A stretch of 64,000 nt of DNA from Pipra filicauda (taxonomy: Eukaryota; Chordata; Aves; Passeriformes; Pipridae): assembly GCF_003945595.2 (NCBI RefSeq), contig NW_024104401.1:620001-684000 (forward strand). Reading direction: 5' to 3'. The notes under the pieces were generated by a model. That model was not told where the DNA came from. It worked only from the letters and a program-made list of their open reading frames with translations, and did no database searches. Of the stretch, positions 1 to 11,200 are shown one piece after another (position 1 is the stretch's first letter; each line of letters starts with the position of its first letter). A program made the position numbers and the translations under genes.

Positions 1-144
1 ACTGGCAACTGGTGAGTGAAATAAGAAACAGGACTGTGCAAGGCAGTTTTCTAAATGGGCTGTTACCCTGTACTAAGGGGAGGAATATATGAAGTTGAAC
101 AAAACAAGAGCCTTTCATTTTAAAATGCAGAGAGTAGCAAAGCA

Positions 145-235
145 CTTTGAATCTCCTGGGCTGGAAGGGACCCACAAGGATCACTGAGTCCCACCCCTGG
201 CCCTGCACAGGACACCCCAACGATCCCGAGAGCAG
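145..235 (-). repeat. CR1 LINE 3' fragment in NDUFA10 intron 3
   Basis: The antisense CR1 tail signature is present: gggctggaagggacccacaa followed by a 'ggatcactgagtccca' box and 'cctggccctgcacaggacacccc'. It lies in the intron that follows exon 3 of NDUFA10 and has no coding role. Confidence 0.75.
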
Positions 236-299
236 GTTAGCCAGGACTCAGGAGTTAGAAGTTAGTCTGGCCCTGAGCTCTGTGCCCTGTGAGCCCCAC

Positions 300-2127
300 C
301 TGTGCTGAGCAGGTGCTCCAGGGCATCAGCGTACTGCAGGACACGATTCCCATAGATCCAGGTCTGCATCCGGTAGGAGTGTCCATCAGGGCACTTGGGG
401 TCCGTGTAGAACCTCTCCATGTTGCAGAAGCCATTGAACTTCTCGGGGAGCAGTGTCCCATCCCCAGAGATCCTGTTCATGTAATGGATGTCGGCCTCTG
501 GGAAGTGTTTCATTCCTGAGAAGAACAACCCAACAACTGAGCACCCAGCGAAGGAATAAGTTGTGTTCACCTACAGCAAAAGCCTTTTAATACACAGTTG
601 CTCTTTAAACAGCTCTGAAACAACCCCCAAGCCTCTGGTCTATCACATCAGAGGGCAACAAACCCCACCTTCAAGCACTGCCCCCTTTCTGCCCCCCCCC
701 CCCATGAGAGCTGAGCACAACCTTGGTGCCACCAAACCCACTGTCCTGACCCTCCCTGTACATCCCCAGGGACAACCCAGCCTCTCCAGGAGACCACTGA
801 CCCCATCAGGACTGGGATTTCACTCACAACAGACCCCACCTACACAGGCATCCTCACCCCAAGCATTACCTATAAACCCCCCCATTCCCCAGTTAATTAA
901 GTTCATCAAGAGCTGCTGCTTTGGTGAGGTTTCCTCACACAGCTGCACTGTTAAATTCCACCAGCTGTCAGAGGAACAGCCCCAACAAGACATACCCAGT
1001 TTCTGTGCTATCTGCTCTGCCAGCTTGCCCTTCCCTGAGGACAAGTTTCCCTCCACTGTGAAGATTTTGCTGTAGTCCGTGAACCTCTTGGTAGTTCTAT
1101 CTCCCAACATGTAAGCCAGCCACCCATACTGCAAATTCTGCTCAGGGCTGCTGTGAATTCTTGCCTGGAAGAAAACACAAGGAAATCAGCACATTTGGGT
1201 TTTTTTCAGCTGAAAGTGAAGCTTTTTCAGACCTACTACGAGGAATTTTTTTGCAATAACTGTAGCACTGACATTTCAGCTCAGCAACTGAAGCAGCTGT
1301 TAGGCTGGGAAGGTGGTTATGAAATTAAAGGCTGGGAAGACAGAAAGCATGGACCAATTCTCAGCATGTTTTTAGGAGGGGCTGCTCTGCCAGAACCCTG
1401 CTCTGACCCAACACAAGGACCCAAAATGCCCAGAGTGGCTGAAGGTCACACGCAGAATGTGCCCCGACCTCCCTGGGGAGACCCTGCTTTAGGCCTTTGC
1501 TTGTGCTGTTTCGTTTGTTGCCGGGTTGTAACAGCACCAAACCCTCTCCCAGCCTCTCAGGAAAGCTGCAGCTTCCTTTCAACACGGCTTAGTGGGCAAA
1601 AGCTCGAACCTGATGACCCTGGGGGCCTTTTCCAGCCTTAGAGATGCCATGATTTCTGCACAGCACGAAGGTGGCAAGAGGCAGCAGAGCCCCTCTGAGC
1701 CCTGCCCAAAGCCCCGCAGCCCCCGATGGCACGGAGCAAAGCTCGCCCTGCGCGGTGCAGGGACCCGCCACACCCAGGATTTGTTTGGTTTAATGTCCTT
1801 CTGGTGACAGAGCCACAGCTGAAGGTCACTGGGTCACCCTCAGCCATTCACGCGGGTCCCTGCCTCACACCTCGCCTCCTCTCCCGCCTCCCTGCCTCAT
1901 CCCACAGGGAACGTCCCATCCCCAGGCACAGTCCAGCCGTGCATCCCCCCCAGCGGAGCCCCCCCAGCGCCCTCCGCGGCCGGGACCCCGAGCGCGGGGG
2001 CAGCCCCAGCGCCCTGCCCGGGCCCCCCGCTCACCGCCGGCAGTGCGGGGCTCCCCCCGAGTGCGGGGCTCCCCCGCGGGCCCCGGGCGGCCGCGGCCCG
2101 GCCGAGCCGGGACACCCACAAGGACAT
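300..2127 (-). CDS. NDUFA10: NDUFA10, 5' part (three coding exons; remainder lies beyond the left edge)
   Basis: NADH:ubiquinone oxidoreductase subunit A10, an accessory subunit of mitochondrial complex I with a deoxyribonucleoside-kinase-like fold. Minus-strand exons: exon 1 2035-2127 (ATG at 2127, 31 codons, donor GTGAGC), exon 2 996-1164, exon 3 300-515 (donor GTGGGG). Phases agree: exon 1 ends in phase 0, exons 2 and 3 in phase 1. Exon 1 starts MSLWVSRLGRAAAARGPRG, rich in Arg/Ala with no acidic residue, as in a mitochondrial presequence. Exon 2 holds the LxYGxLA-LGxRTTK block and a P-loop-like GNLSSGKGKLAEQIAQKLG. Exon 3 continues with KHFPEADIHY, then the NG-C-ERFYTDP and QYADALEHLL blocks known from this family. 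The window encodes about 159 of roughly 355 residues. The start is chosen because it is the first ATG in frame with the presequence and sits in a CpG island. The product name is secure. Confidence 0.93.
516..2034 (-). other. NDUFA10 introns 1 (1165-2034) and 2 (516-995)
   Basis: Both introns have GT-AG ends on the minus strand. Intron 2 holds a C-homopolymer near 693-703. Intron 1 runs from the edge of the CpG island into ordinary intronic sequence with a pyrimidine tract before the exon 2 acceptor. I see no further exon or recognisable repeat in either. Confidence 0.7.
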
Positions 2128-2330
2128 GGCGGGCGGCGCGCGGGGATGACGCAGCGCGGCGGCGACACGGGAAGGGGCGGGGCGGCGCGCCCGGACACGC
2201 CCCCTGAGCGCTGCCACCTGCTGCCGGGGCCACGCCCCCTGAGCGCAGGTCACGCCCCTTCGCCTGGGACCACGCCTCCATTAGCGCAGGCCACGCCCCT
2301 CCGCCGCGCCGCGAGGGCTGTGGCGGGAAC
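1880..2330 (-). promoter_or_regulatory. NDUFA10 CpG-island promoter with tandem CACGCCCC boxes
   Basis: CpG-dense block around the NDUFA10 start codon (2127). Upstream of it, five copies of CACGCCCC or the one-base variant CACGCCTC lie at 2196, 2231, 2251, 2271 and 2292. The last four are spaced 20, 20 and 21 bp apart, which is about two helical turns. GC boxes (ggggcggggc) lie near 2175 and a TGACGCA half site near 2146. The reverse complement GGGGCGTG fits Sp/KLF boxes and also contains the GCGTG core bound by AHR/ARNT. Transcription start not determined. Confidence 0.7.
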
Positions 2331-2652
2331 AGGGAGATTGGGAACGGGACTGAGAACGGGACTAGGAGACAGGGAATGGGACTGGGAACGGGACTGGGAA
2401 CGGAACAGGGAGACAGGGAATGGGACTGGGACTGGGAACGGGACAGGGAACGGAAGAGGGAGACAGGGAATGGGACTGGGAACGGGACTGAGAACGGGAC
2501 TGGGAACGGGACTGGGAACGGGACAGGGAGACACGGAATAGGACAGGGAACGGGACTGGGAACAGGTGGGACAGAGAACAGGACAGGGAACAGGTATGAC
2601 AGGGAACGGGACAGGGAACGGGACATGGAACAGGTGGGACAGGGAACACACA
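2324..2652. repeat. GGGAAC/GGGACT minisatellite upstream of NDUFA10
   Basis: About 330 bp of 6- and 12-mers such as gggaacgggact, with interspersed gggagacagggaatgggact units. The + strand is almost purely purine and rich in GGG runs, so it could form G-quadruplex or triplex structures. Long open frames here (for example 1726-2541 on + and 1865-2968 on -) are by-products of the repeat. Copies decay toward the right end (cagggaacaggtatgacagg). Confidence 0.9.
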
Positions 2653-3440
2653 GGCAGCCTGCACCATGTCTGGCCACAGCTCCCGGTAGGAAGGAGCCTG
2701 GGCCGCTGTCTCTTTCCCATACCCGCACATCCAGTTGTCCCAGTTCCCTCTGTGCCCTTCTTTGAGTGCTTGGCCAACACCTCCAAGCCCAGCTGCCTGC
2801 GGGGGGATCCATGAGAACAGGCAGGGACATCCTGCGTTGTTCCCCCACGGCATCCTGTGCTTCCCGGCACCTCCCTGCTGAGCCTCTCTGCTGCCTCCTG
2901 CCTGTCCCGCTCCAGGTGGGAGGTGGCACAGGAGCCCTGCCGAGGTCTCTCCCCACCTGTGAGTCCATGGACGGCAGGGGATGAGTGATCCCAGGGGGAA
3001 AACAGGCACAGCTGCATGATTTGGCCTCTTGTTCAGTACAGGCACCTGCTTTTGGGGACCTGGAGCTCAGGTAGGATATTCACAGCCCCCTTTCTCCTGC
3101 ATCCCATAGTGCCAGAGACACCCTGGGAGGTGTGTCTAAATCCTGGGATTTAGGCTTGGAACATGTGCAGCACCCCAAGCCCAGCTCTGCCTGGCAGGAG
3201 ATGCCTTAGGAAACCTCTTTGCTTAAAGCTGCTCTAGGTCTTAATCCATCTATTTCCAGTGGGTGGAAAGAGGTAAATCAGGTGGATTTTCCCAGAGGAA
3301 AGCCGGCAGTGGATGTAGGAGAGCGATGTAGAGCAGCCTTGGAAAGGCTCTGAGGTTTGGAGGAGCTGGGGAGGAGAAGTCCAGGAGGAGAGCACTGGGG
3401 GCAAAGAGGGGCTGGGGGGCTTTGGCCAAACATGGGACCA

Positions 3441-3566
3441 CACGTGTTTTCATGTGGATGTGGCACTTTGGGACGTGGGTTAGTGGGACATTGGCAGTGC
3501 TGTGGGAACGGTTGGACTTGATCTTAGAGGTCCTTCCCAATCTAAGTTATTCTGTGATTCCTAAAT
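3441..3566 (+). repeat. CR1 LINE 3' end, sense orientation
   Basis: Typical CR1 tail read on +: 'gtgggttagtgggacattggcagtgctg', then 'ggttggacttgatcttagag', 'gtccttcccaatctaag' and an ATTCTGTGATTCC end. Confidence 0.8.
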
Positions 3567-3998
3567 CTGGGGGTGTCCCACAGGCTGTGGAAACTGCCTT
3601 CCCACAGCCCTGCCTGCCACTGGGACACCTGGGAGCAGCCTGGGCCACCTTCCTCCCACAGCTTCCCTTCTCCACTTGATGGAGATACTGGAGTGCAATT
3701 CCAGGCCTGAGCTGGATCTTCCCCTGCCTTATTGAAAATCACACCCAAATTCCTGGATCTAGGAAGGTCACAACCAAACGTTTTACTCACTTCCCATCAA
3801 ACTGACACCATCCCTGCTGACCTGGCACATTTTTGATCCCATTAGCTGCCTCTGCTTTGCCCCCGGCAAGAAGCGATCGAGTTTCATTTCAAGGATTTAT
3901 CCCTGGAATTTGCAAACGGCTTCAAAAACCCAACCAAACAACTCACACAGGATGTGACTGCATCTGGGTTTCCTTAACAGCTCTGTCTGCAGCTATCC

Positions 3999-4110
3999 TG
4001 GGTTGCTCCAAGCCCCATCCAACCTGGCCTTGGACAGTTCCAAGGATCCAGGGGCAGCCACAGCTTCTCTGGGCAACCTGTGCCAGGGCCTCCCCACCCT
4101 CGTTCATGAA
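3999..4110 (-). repeat. CR1 LINE fragment, antisense
   Basis: Internal 3' CR1 block: 'ggttgctccaagccccatcc', 'aacctggccttggacagttcc', 'cagccacagcttctctgggc', 'aacctgtgccagggcctccc'. The CR1 tail itself is missing. Confidence 0.85.
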
Positions 4111-4561
4111 ATGGCGAGGAGGCTGCGTTTGGTGATGGATACTCATCCAGGAGAGGATGCCCAAGGGGTCTCGGAGGATGGAGCAGGAAAACAGCAGGTC
4201 CTGCTCAGCGTGGGGAGCTGTAGGAGTGATGTGGGTGGGCACTGCCCTCCCACGCATCCACACAACACGCGGGAGCGGCGTCTTGTCCCTGGAAATGGCA
4301 AGGGAGGGGAACAGGCTTGATTTTTAAGCGAAAGGATTTGTGGTAACGAGCAAACCACAGCTGGATGTGACGTCTCTGTGCCTGGCCTTTGTGTCCCTGG
4401 TTGCCTGTCCCTGTCATCCCTGTTTTCCCCACAGCAGCTGGACGGGGTGTGTGGGGGGGGAAGAGCGAAAGCTTTGGACGGTGTTAACCCAGGGAATTGC
4501 AAAGTGAGAGGGAACAGGCTGTTCCTGGAGGGGGACAAGCGAGGAGGTCAGGCTCTGGAAC

Positions 4562-5063
4562 GGTGGCCCATGGACACGGTGTTTCCCAGGATTTGGTGTC
4601 CCTGGCGGGGGGGCTGTCCCACGGACACGGTGTTTCCCAGGATTCGGTGTCCCCTGGGAGGGGCGATGTCCCACGGACACGGTGTTTCCGAGGACTCGGT
4701 GTCCCCTGGAGGGTGTTTCCCAGGATTCGGTGTCCCTGGCGGGGAGTGTCCCACGGACACGGTGTTTCCCAGGACTCGGTGTCCCCTGGGAGGGGCGATG
4801 TCCCACGGACACGGTGTTTCCCGGGACTCGGTGTCCCCTGGAGGGTGTTTCCCAGGATTCGGTGTCCCCTGGGAGGGGCGATGTCCCACGGACACGGTGT
4901 TTCCGAGGACTCGGTGTCCCCTGGAGGGTGTTTCCCAGGATTCGGTGTCCCTGGCGGGGGGGCTGCCCCACGGACACGGTGTTTCCCAGGATTCGGTGTC
5001 CCTGGGAGGGGCGATGTCCCACGGACACGGTGTTTCCCGGGACTCAGTGTCCCTTGTCCCCAG
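4562..5063. repeat. GC-rich minisatellite abutting the AHR2 promoter
   Basis: About 500 bp of tandem units of roughly 52 bp with interspersed half-units of about 31 bp. The core 'ggacacggtgtttcc' occurs eight times, each followed by an 'aggattcggtgtcccc' type block and a 'tgggaggggcgatgtccca' type linker. All six frames are open across much of the array, which explains several spurious proteins of 200-340 residues between 4378 and 5425. The array stops about 150 bp before the AHR2 start codon. Confidence 0.92.
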
Positions 5064-5213
5064 GACCGAAGGTGGCGGGGGCGGGGCCGATGCCGAGGGG
5101 GCGTGGCCGGGGTGTGGCCGGGGCGTGTCCCCGCCGTGTCCCCCCAGCCCCGCCCCGGGCGCGGTCCCGCTCCGGCTCCCGCTGCCGCCGGTGCCGCTCC
5201 CGCCGCCCGCGGG
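5064..5213 (+). promoter_or_regulatory. AHR2 proximal promoter / 5' UTR, CpG-rich
   Basis: GC boxes (ggcgggggcggggcc near 5073-5088) and two GCGTG cores, at 5099 and 5125, the core sequence of the AHR/ARNT response element. Neither has the T two bases upstream found in the strict TNGCGTG consensus, so they may simply be GC/KLF boxes. The segment runs directly into the ATG at 5214. No TATA box seen. Confidence 0.6.
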
Positions 5214-8200
5214 ATGTACGCCGGGAGGAAGAGGAAGAAGCCGGTGCCCAAGAGGTGGGTGCAGGGAGGGGGTTCCCCCCCGGGGACTCCCGGGCAGGGC
5301 GGCCGAAAACCGGGCAGCGGGAGCCCGGCTGGATGCGGGGAGCTGCCGGGAGCTGCCCTGGTGGGAGCACCGGGGGAGCGGCATGCTTGGGTTACTCGAT
5401 TTTAATTAGGGTTAATTGGAGCTAACGCTGTGTCGGCTCTGGCACGCTGGTGGGAAAACAGAAATCCCAAGGATGCTCGTCCTGAATCCCAGTGAGGAGC
5501 CTCGCTGGAGAGTTTGGGCTGCTCGGCTGTGATTTTGCAAGCTGGGCTGGGTTTCGGTGCCTGCCTAAATCAAACGTACAACGATTACTAATTGCCAAAA
5601 CATCTCAATTCCTTAATAATTAATTACCACTCTGCTCAATAGCTGTTGCATAACATCCCCCCCGGTGTGTGCCCGGTGTTTCCTGGCTCCTTCATGCCTT
5701 CCCCCCACCCCGAGTCCCGTCAGCCTGTTTAACCTCAGGCTTGCAGGTGCATAGGAAATCAAGGTGGATATATATTTTTGGGAGGCCGTGGTGGGGACGG
5801 ATGAGCTGAGCTCAAGCGTGGGATGAAGGTGGGAACATCGACATTATAAACCTGTGGTGAAAAGTTAACTCAGAGCCTCTCTCGGCTATTTATTTGGGAG
5901 TCTTCCTGTGGAAACATGAAGGGTGGTTGTTCTGCCTCAAACCTGTCTCCTGTTCACCTCGGAGCGGCGATTCCACCCCTCTGGCATACCGGACTGAGGG
6001 TTTGGGCTGGATTCGTGTGGCTCAGGGTGTGGGAGAAGGTGTCTTTTTGGAGCAGAAGGGCCCTCGTTGCCTGGTTCTGCAGGGTCAGCCTTGGGAATGG
6101 GAAGGGATTATTCTTTGTGCCCGGTCGGATCTTGGGGCGGGATCCTGCCGGGAGAGGCTGGGTGGAGCGGGGCTGGGGGCAGTGGGATGTGCAGCCAGCC
6201 AGACGGGGTGGGGAGGATGGGGTGAGGGACTTCTCCGGCCCCTTTGCAGTTTGCCCAGGGCTTTTTACTTAAAAAAAAAAAAAAGATAAAAAGGAAATTA
6301 ATAAAGAGCAATATATCAGCTCAGGCAAACTCCACTGCTGGGAATAATATCCCTTGGTACTTGCCAGCTTGCAAAAGGGACAAACTTCCTGCTGGGTTCC
6401 CGTTCAAAGGGCAGCTGGGGAAAAACAAACCACAGCATCAGCATGGCCTTTGCCCCACCGGGAGCAGAGCTTTCCACCCGGCTCCACTCCGGCCCCTCCA
6501 CTTGGGGGTCACCGGCTCACCACGGGCCCCATGGCACAGTTTGCAATGTTTGCATGGTTTGTAACCATTTCACAAGGCTCCAGCAAACAGAACAGGGGCT
6601 CAGACCTCTCTGAAACACTTTTCCTTGCCTGATGTGCAGGTGTTGAGCAGCTTTGTTGAATGCCAGGGCTTGGTGTGCTGTGCTGGGGCACCAGCACTGC
6701 CTGGGGCACCCTGGAGGGGCTGGAGCTCTGCCCTGCAAAGAGGGGGCACTGGGGATGGAGGTGGTCCAAAGAGAAGGGAATTGAGACAGATTTCAAACAT
6801 CTAGACCAGTCTTTACTGTTTCCATGAGCCATTTTCCTCACTGTCACCCCCCCTCTGAGGGTGCCTGCTGTGTGCTGCAGCTGGGGACATGCAGGCACAG
6901 AGATGCTGGGGTGTCCTCCCTCGGCCTTGGGGTGCCACCCCCTGTGCCTCAGCCAGGGGACTTTCAGTGCCTAGCCAGACTGTCCAAGAGATCCCATTAC
7001 AACTCTGTGTTTTACCCACTCCTGTGCTCATCTCCAGTCTCGTTTTCTCTTCTTTCTGGCTGTTTGGGGGCTGGATTTGGAGAGCGAGCGAGCTGAGGAG
7101 TTTGAGGGGTATCTGAGGAAACTCAGACTGATTTGCTTCACCTCTTTTTTGTTCTAATCAGAGTCAAGGGAAAACTGTTTTTATTTTTTTTCCTTCCTGT
7201 GCGTGACTGTGATTTCAAAAGTGTTTAATCCACTAGATCCATAAAAGCCCTGGTGCCAGTGTGTTTTGCCCAGCTTGTATGGACGAGTTTGGTGCTGAGT
7301 TGTTCCAGTGGTCCTGAGTGAGGATCTGGCCCTCCTGATGCTGCTGTTACAAACCAGCAGGATTGAGCTTTCCTGGGGAAATGGTACAATTTTCCATTCG
7401 TCCTTAGGAGACCCCTTGGTCACTCTCTGAGCTGAAAATTCAACAGGCACCTCACTGCAGTTCATTTAGTGCTCATTTCCCTTCGTGTCACACTTGCGAG
7501 CAGCCCTGCCAGATGAGATTGGAGAGTGGTGGTGGAGGAGAGAGCTTAAATTGCTGCTAAATACTGGCAGATCCTGTTATCCAAAGCTCCTTTATGGAGA
7601 GAGGATGCCTGGGGAGGGGGAGTTTGTGGTTAGACAAATTCCATCAAACAAAATGAGGTGCGTGATAAGAGATGCAGCCAAGCCAGATACAGAGGGGGGG
7701 GGGTCTGAAGGGTTTTTCTTCAAGCTACGAAATTCAGATTGGCATTAAAAAATGAAGCAGACAAGGTGACATCCAAGACTCATTAAAGTTGTTAACTGAG
7801 CTCTTGCTGCTGTGCAGGGCTTTCGGCTGGAGCGTGTGAGATAACTCCAGCTGATAGAGATGGCATCTTGTGTTGGCTTGAGGCAGAGCTGCTCTCGTGG
7901 ACACTGTTCCTTCTGCAGGCTGAGGGTTGGTCCCAGGGCCTGTCTGGCATCAGATGCTGTTTTAGTTTAGAAATACCCATCTGAAAGGAGCAGAAATCAG
8001 AATAGTGGAAGTAAACAATTTTTTTTTGCATCTACTTTGCTTTTTTTTTTTTTTTTTAATCGTCCAAGTCGTGGAATCCCAGAATGGGTTGGGTTGGAAG
8101 GGACCTTAAAGCTTGTCCCACCCCACCCCCTGCCATGGGCAGGGACACCTTCCACTCTCCCAGGTTGCTCCAAGCCCCGTCCAGCCTGGCCTGTGGGCAA

Positions 8201-11200
8201 TCCCAGTGTTATTAAATGTCCTTTGCCTCTCCCAGCCCCAAACCACCACCTGCTGAGGGTGTGAAGTCCAACCCCTCCAAGCGGCACCGCGACCGGCTCA
8301 ACCAGGAGCTGAACAAGCTGACGGGGCTGCTGCCCTTCCCCGAGGATGTGCGCTCCAGGCTGGATAAGCTCTCCATCCTGCGGCTGGCCGTTGGATACCT
8401 GAAGGTCAAGAGCTACCTGACAGGTGAGTGTCCATGTTGTGAGGGGGGGAAAAGCCCCTGGGGTCAGTCCCCAGGGGACTGCACAGCTCATGCCCCACCC
8501 CAAGCTTTGGGAGGGAAAGCTGTGTTTCCTGAAGATGGGATGGTGGTGAGATGTGGGATCGGGCCCTTGGGTGCTGATAATGCAGTGTTGCACCTTTAGC
8601 TGAGGTGCTGGACTGAAAATGCCCAGGAAAAGTGGGCAGGAAAGTGCCTCATCTCCCAAAATGTGGTGGAGTTGGCAGTGGTTCCTTGTGGGACCCCTCA
8701 CAACACACGTTTTATCCGTGTCCCCTCTGGAAGAGATCATTGGAGGGGTGATTCTGGAAGGAAAGCCTGTGTTTGTTTTCTGGAAGGAAGGAATCACCCT
8801 CATTTTTGGATGTCACACATCCAAGTCTGGTTCTCTTTGGTCAGTTATGGGTGCTTGGTGTCCTGGAAAAGCAACATCCCTGGGACAGGGAGACCACCTA
8901 GTTCAGCCTTGGAAACTGAGGGTTGGAGAGCAGGCAGGGGAGTGACTGGGGAGGGGTTGGGGGGTGTTGGGAGCAGAGGATCCCGACCCCATCCCTCTTG
9001 GAAGGGGTGACTGGCAGAGGAACATCACTATGGATGGAGGGAGCTGAGACCTCCTGCAAAGTTCCTCCATCTCCATCAGCAGCCATCCTCCCTGTCCTTT
9101 ACGTCCAAACACCCTCCTTTACTTCCAAAAACCCTCCTGTGTCCCGCTCCCACCAGCCCATGGTGAAGAAGGGAGTGATGTCTTGTTGAGCAGCAACATT
9201 TCCCTCATCCAACTGGAATGGCAGTTTAAAATTACATTAAGTAACTATAAATTTATAATATAATACCTATTCCCTGTTATTATGTTCCATATTATGTATT
9301 TTCATATTTATTCTACATTTGGTATTCTTATATTTATTCCTCTCTCTCTATCCTTCCCTCCCTATTCTTCTTCAAGCAAATCTTTAATTCTTCTTCAATC
9401 CAGTCTCACTCCAATCTTCAATCCAATCTTCTTCAATGTATTATAATTACAGTATATATAATACGTAAATTACAGTATATATCATATTTATCATATCATA
9501 TAAATATGGTATATAATATGATGTATAATTATTAAATTATAAATTGAATTGAACCCCCCCAGGGTCTGTAGGCTGCTGGACCTGGCACTGCTGGGTTGAT
9601 GGTTGGACTCCATGATCTTGGAGGTCTTCTCCACCCTTTATAATTCTGTGGCTGGGCTCCTTCTCCTGAGGCTGCAGCTCACACATGGAGCTGCAACGGG
9701 GGGATCTCTCCAGCAGAGCTGGTTTCCCGGGTGGGACCCAGAGCAGCTCCATCTCCAACTCCCATTCCTGGGCAGTGCTGGAGCATCACAACGGCAATGC
9801 CTCTGGAATGGCCTCGGAGGTGGCTGGCAGAGCACCCAGTGTAGCTGAGCGTGGTGGACCCTCCTCCTTGTCTGTGGTCTCGGCTGTTCCCTGAGCACCT
9901 CTGACGTGTCTTGGGAGCTGCTGAGGGCTGTGCTGGGCCTGTGCTGGCTGACTGGCTGTGAGTGAGAAAGGCTGTGACCCAGGGGGTCCTTCCTGGGAGC
10001 AGGGCCCCAGAGGATGTGGTGGAGGCATGAAGAGGCACTTGCAGCAGAGGGAAGATGTCTTTGCACCAGAGAGGTGATTGCTGCACACATTGGGTGTGCT
10101 TTGGGCTCCTCAAAGCCGAGGATGGACTGAGAGTGAGCTTTGCTGAGTGCCTATTCCTCTCTTACCTGCTTTTTTTGGGAAAACCTGGGGAATGGGGTTC
10201 AGTTCCCACGTGTCTGAGATGCGGGATGGGTGGCTGGGAAGGAAGGCAGCCGAATGCTGTGATGGCAGGATGTGATGTTTTGGGGACACCACAAGTCCCT
10301 CTGTCCCAAGCGGTGCTGGCAGAGCATTAACTCCTTCCTGCTCCCTGACCCAGCCACGGGCTGTGGCACCCAGCACATGTCTGGGCCAAGAGCGGAAATG
10401 GGGGTGCAGAGCCTGGCTGGGGGGAGTCACCACATTCCCACGAGTCACCAGGATGTGGGGACAGGGACATGCTTCATCTCCAGTGCCTTGGGCTCGATGG
10501 AATGGGTGATGGACACTGGTGGAGGCAGAGCATGTGGAGGGCAGGAAGGCAGCAGCAGCTTTCTGTGCTTGGAGGCTCCTGTTGTGTCCTCTCGCCCCCG
10601 CAGACTGAATAGACTTGGCTCCCTCAGCTTTTGCCTCATGCCCAGCCCTCTGGAGCTCTCCCAAGGCCCTCTCCAGCTGGGATGCTGGTCTCCAGGAGGA
10701 GACCCCGGTGCCAAACTCTCCGGATGGGACCTGTGCCTCCAAGCAGGAGCTGGTTGCTGCTGGCTGTGCTCAGCATGTGCTTCCCAGCGTGAGAGCTGCT
10801 CTGGAAATGCAATTGGCATTGCAGGGATTTGTGTTCCTCCTTGGAGACCCGTCCTGCCAGGCCAATTACTCCCATTTGGCCACTTGCCTTTGATTTCCAG
10901 CTCCTTCCCCTTGCTCTGCCCTTGTTTGCCCTGAAGTTCATCGTGTTTGACTTCAGATCATCCCCCCGATTCATCAAGGTCTGCCTGGTTCCAGCCCTGC
11001 CCGATGAAGCCCCGTGTCGGCTGCAGGTCAGGGCAGCCTGTTCCTGGCTGTTCCTGCTCCTGGTGTGTCCCCTCAGGCATTCTGGGGGGACGTGGTGAAG
11101 CCCCTCATGCTGTGCTTTCTGCTCCAGTCTTGCTTCATGCAGGCCCCTCTCCTGCAGCAGGAGAGCGTGGCATCACCTGGTGAGCTTCCCTGTCCCTCCC

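Larger units (their letters stand above)
2653..4561. other. Intergenic segment between NDUFA10 and AHR2
   Basis: No coding exon recognised. The segment contains two CR1 fragments, listed separately, and otherwise unremarkable sequence. Short open frames have no family similarity and no splice support. Confidence 0.6.

Noticed and set aside
1726..2541. 271-codon + open frame (and 227-367 codon minus frames to 3045) as genes
   Set aside because: They are produced by the GGGAAC minisatellite and the CpG island; the proteins are runs of GNGTG or PVPFPVP with no domain and no splice support.
5099..5129. Functional AHR response elements in the AHR2 promoter
   Set aside because: Only the GCGTG core is present, within GC boxes; the strict TNGCGTG consensus is not met.
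4378..5425. Overlapping open frames of 200-343 codons on both strands
   Set aside because: All six frames are open in the 52-bp minisatellite; only the ATG at 5214 with its donor matches a known protein.
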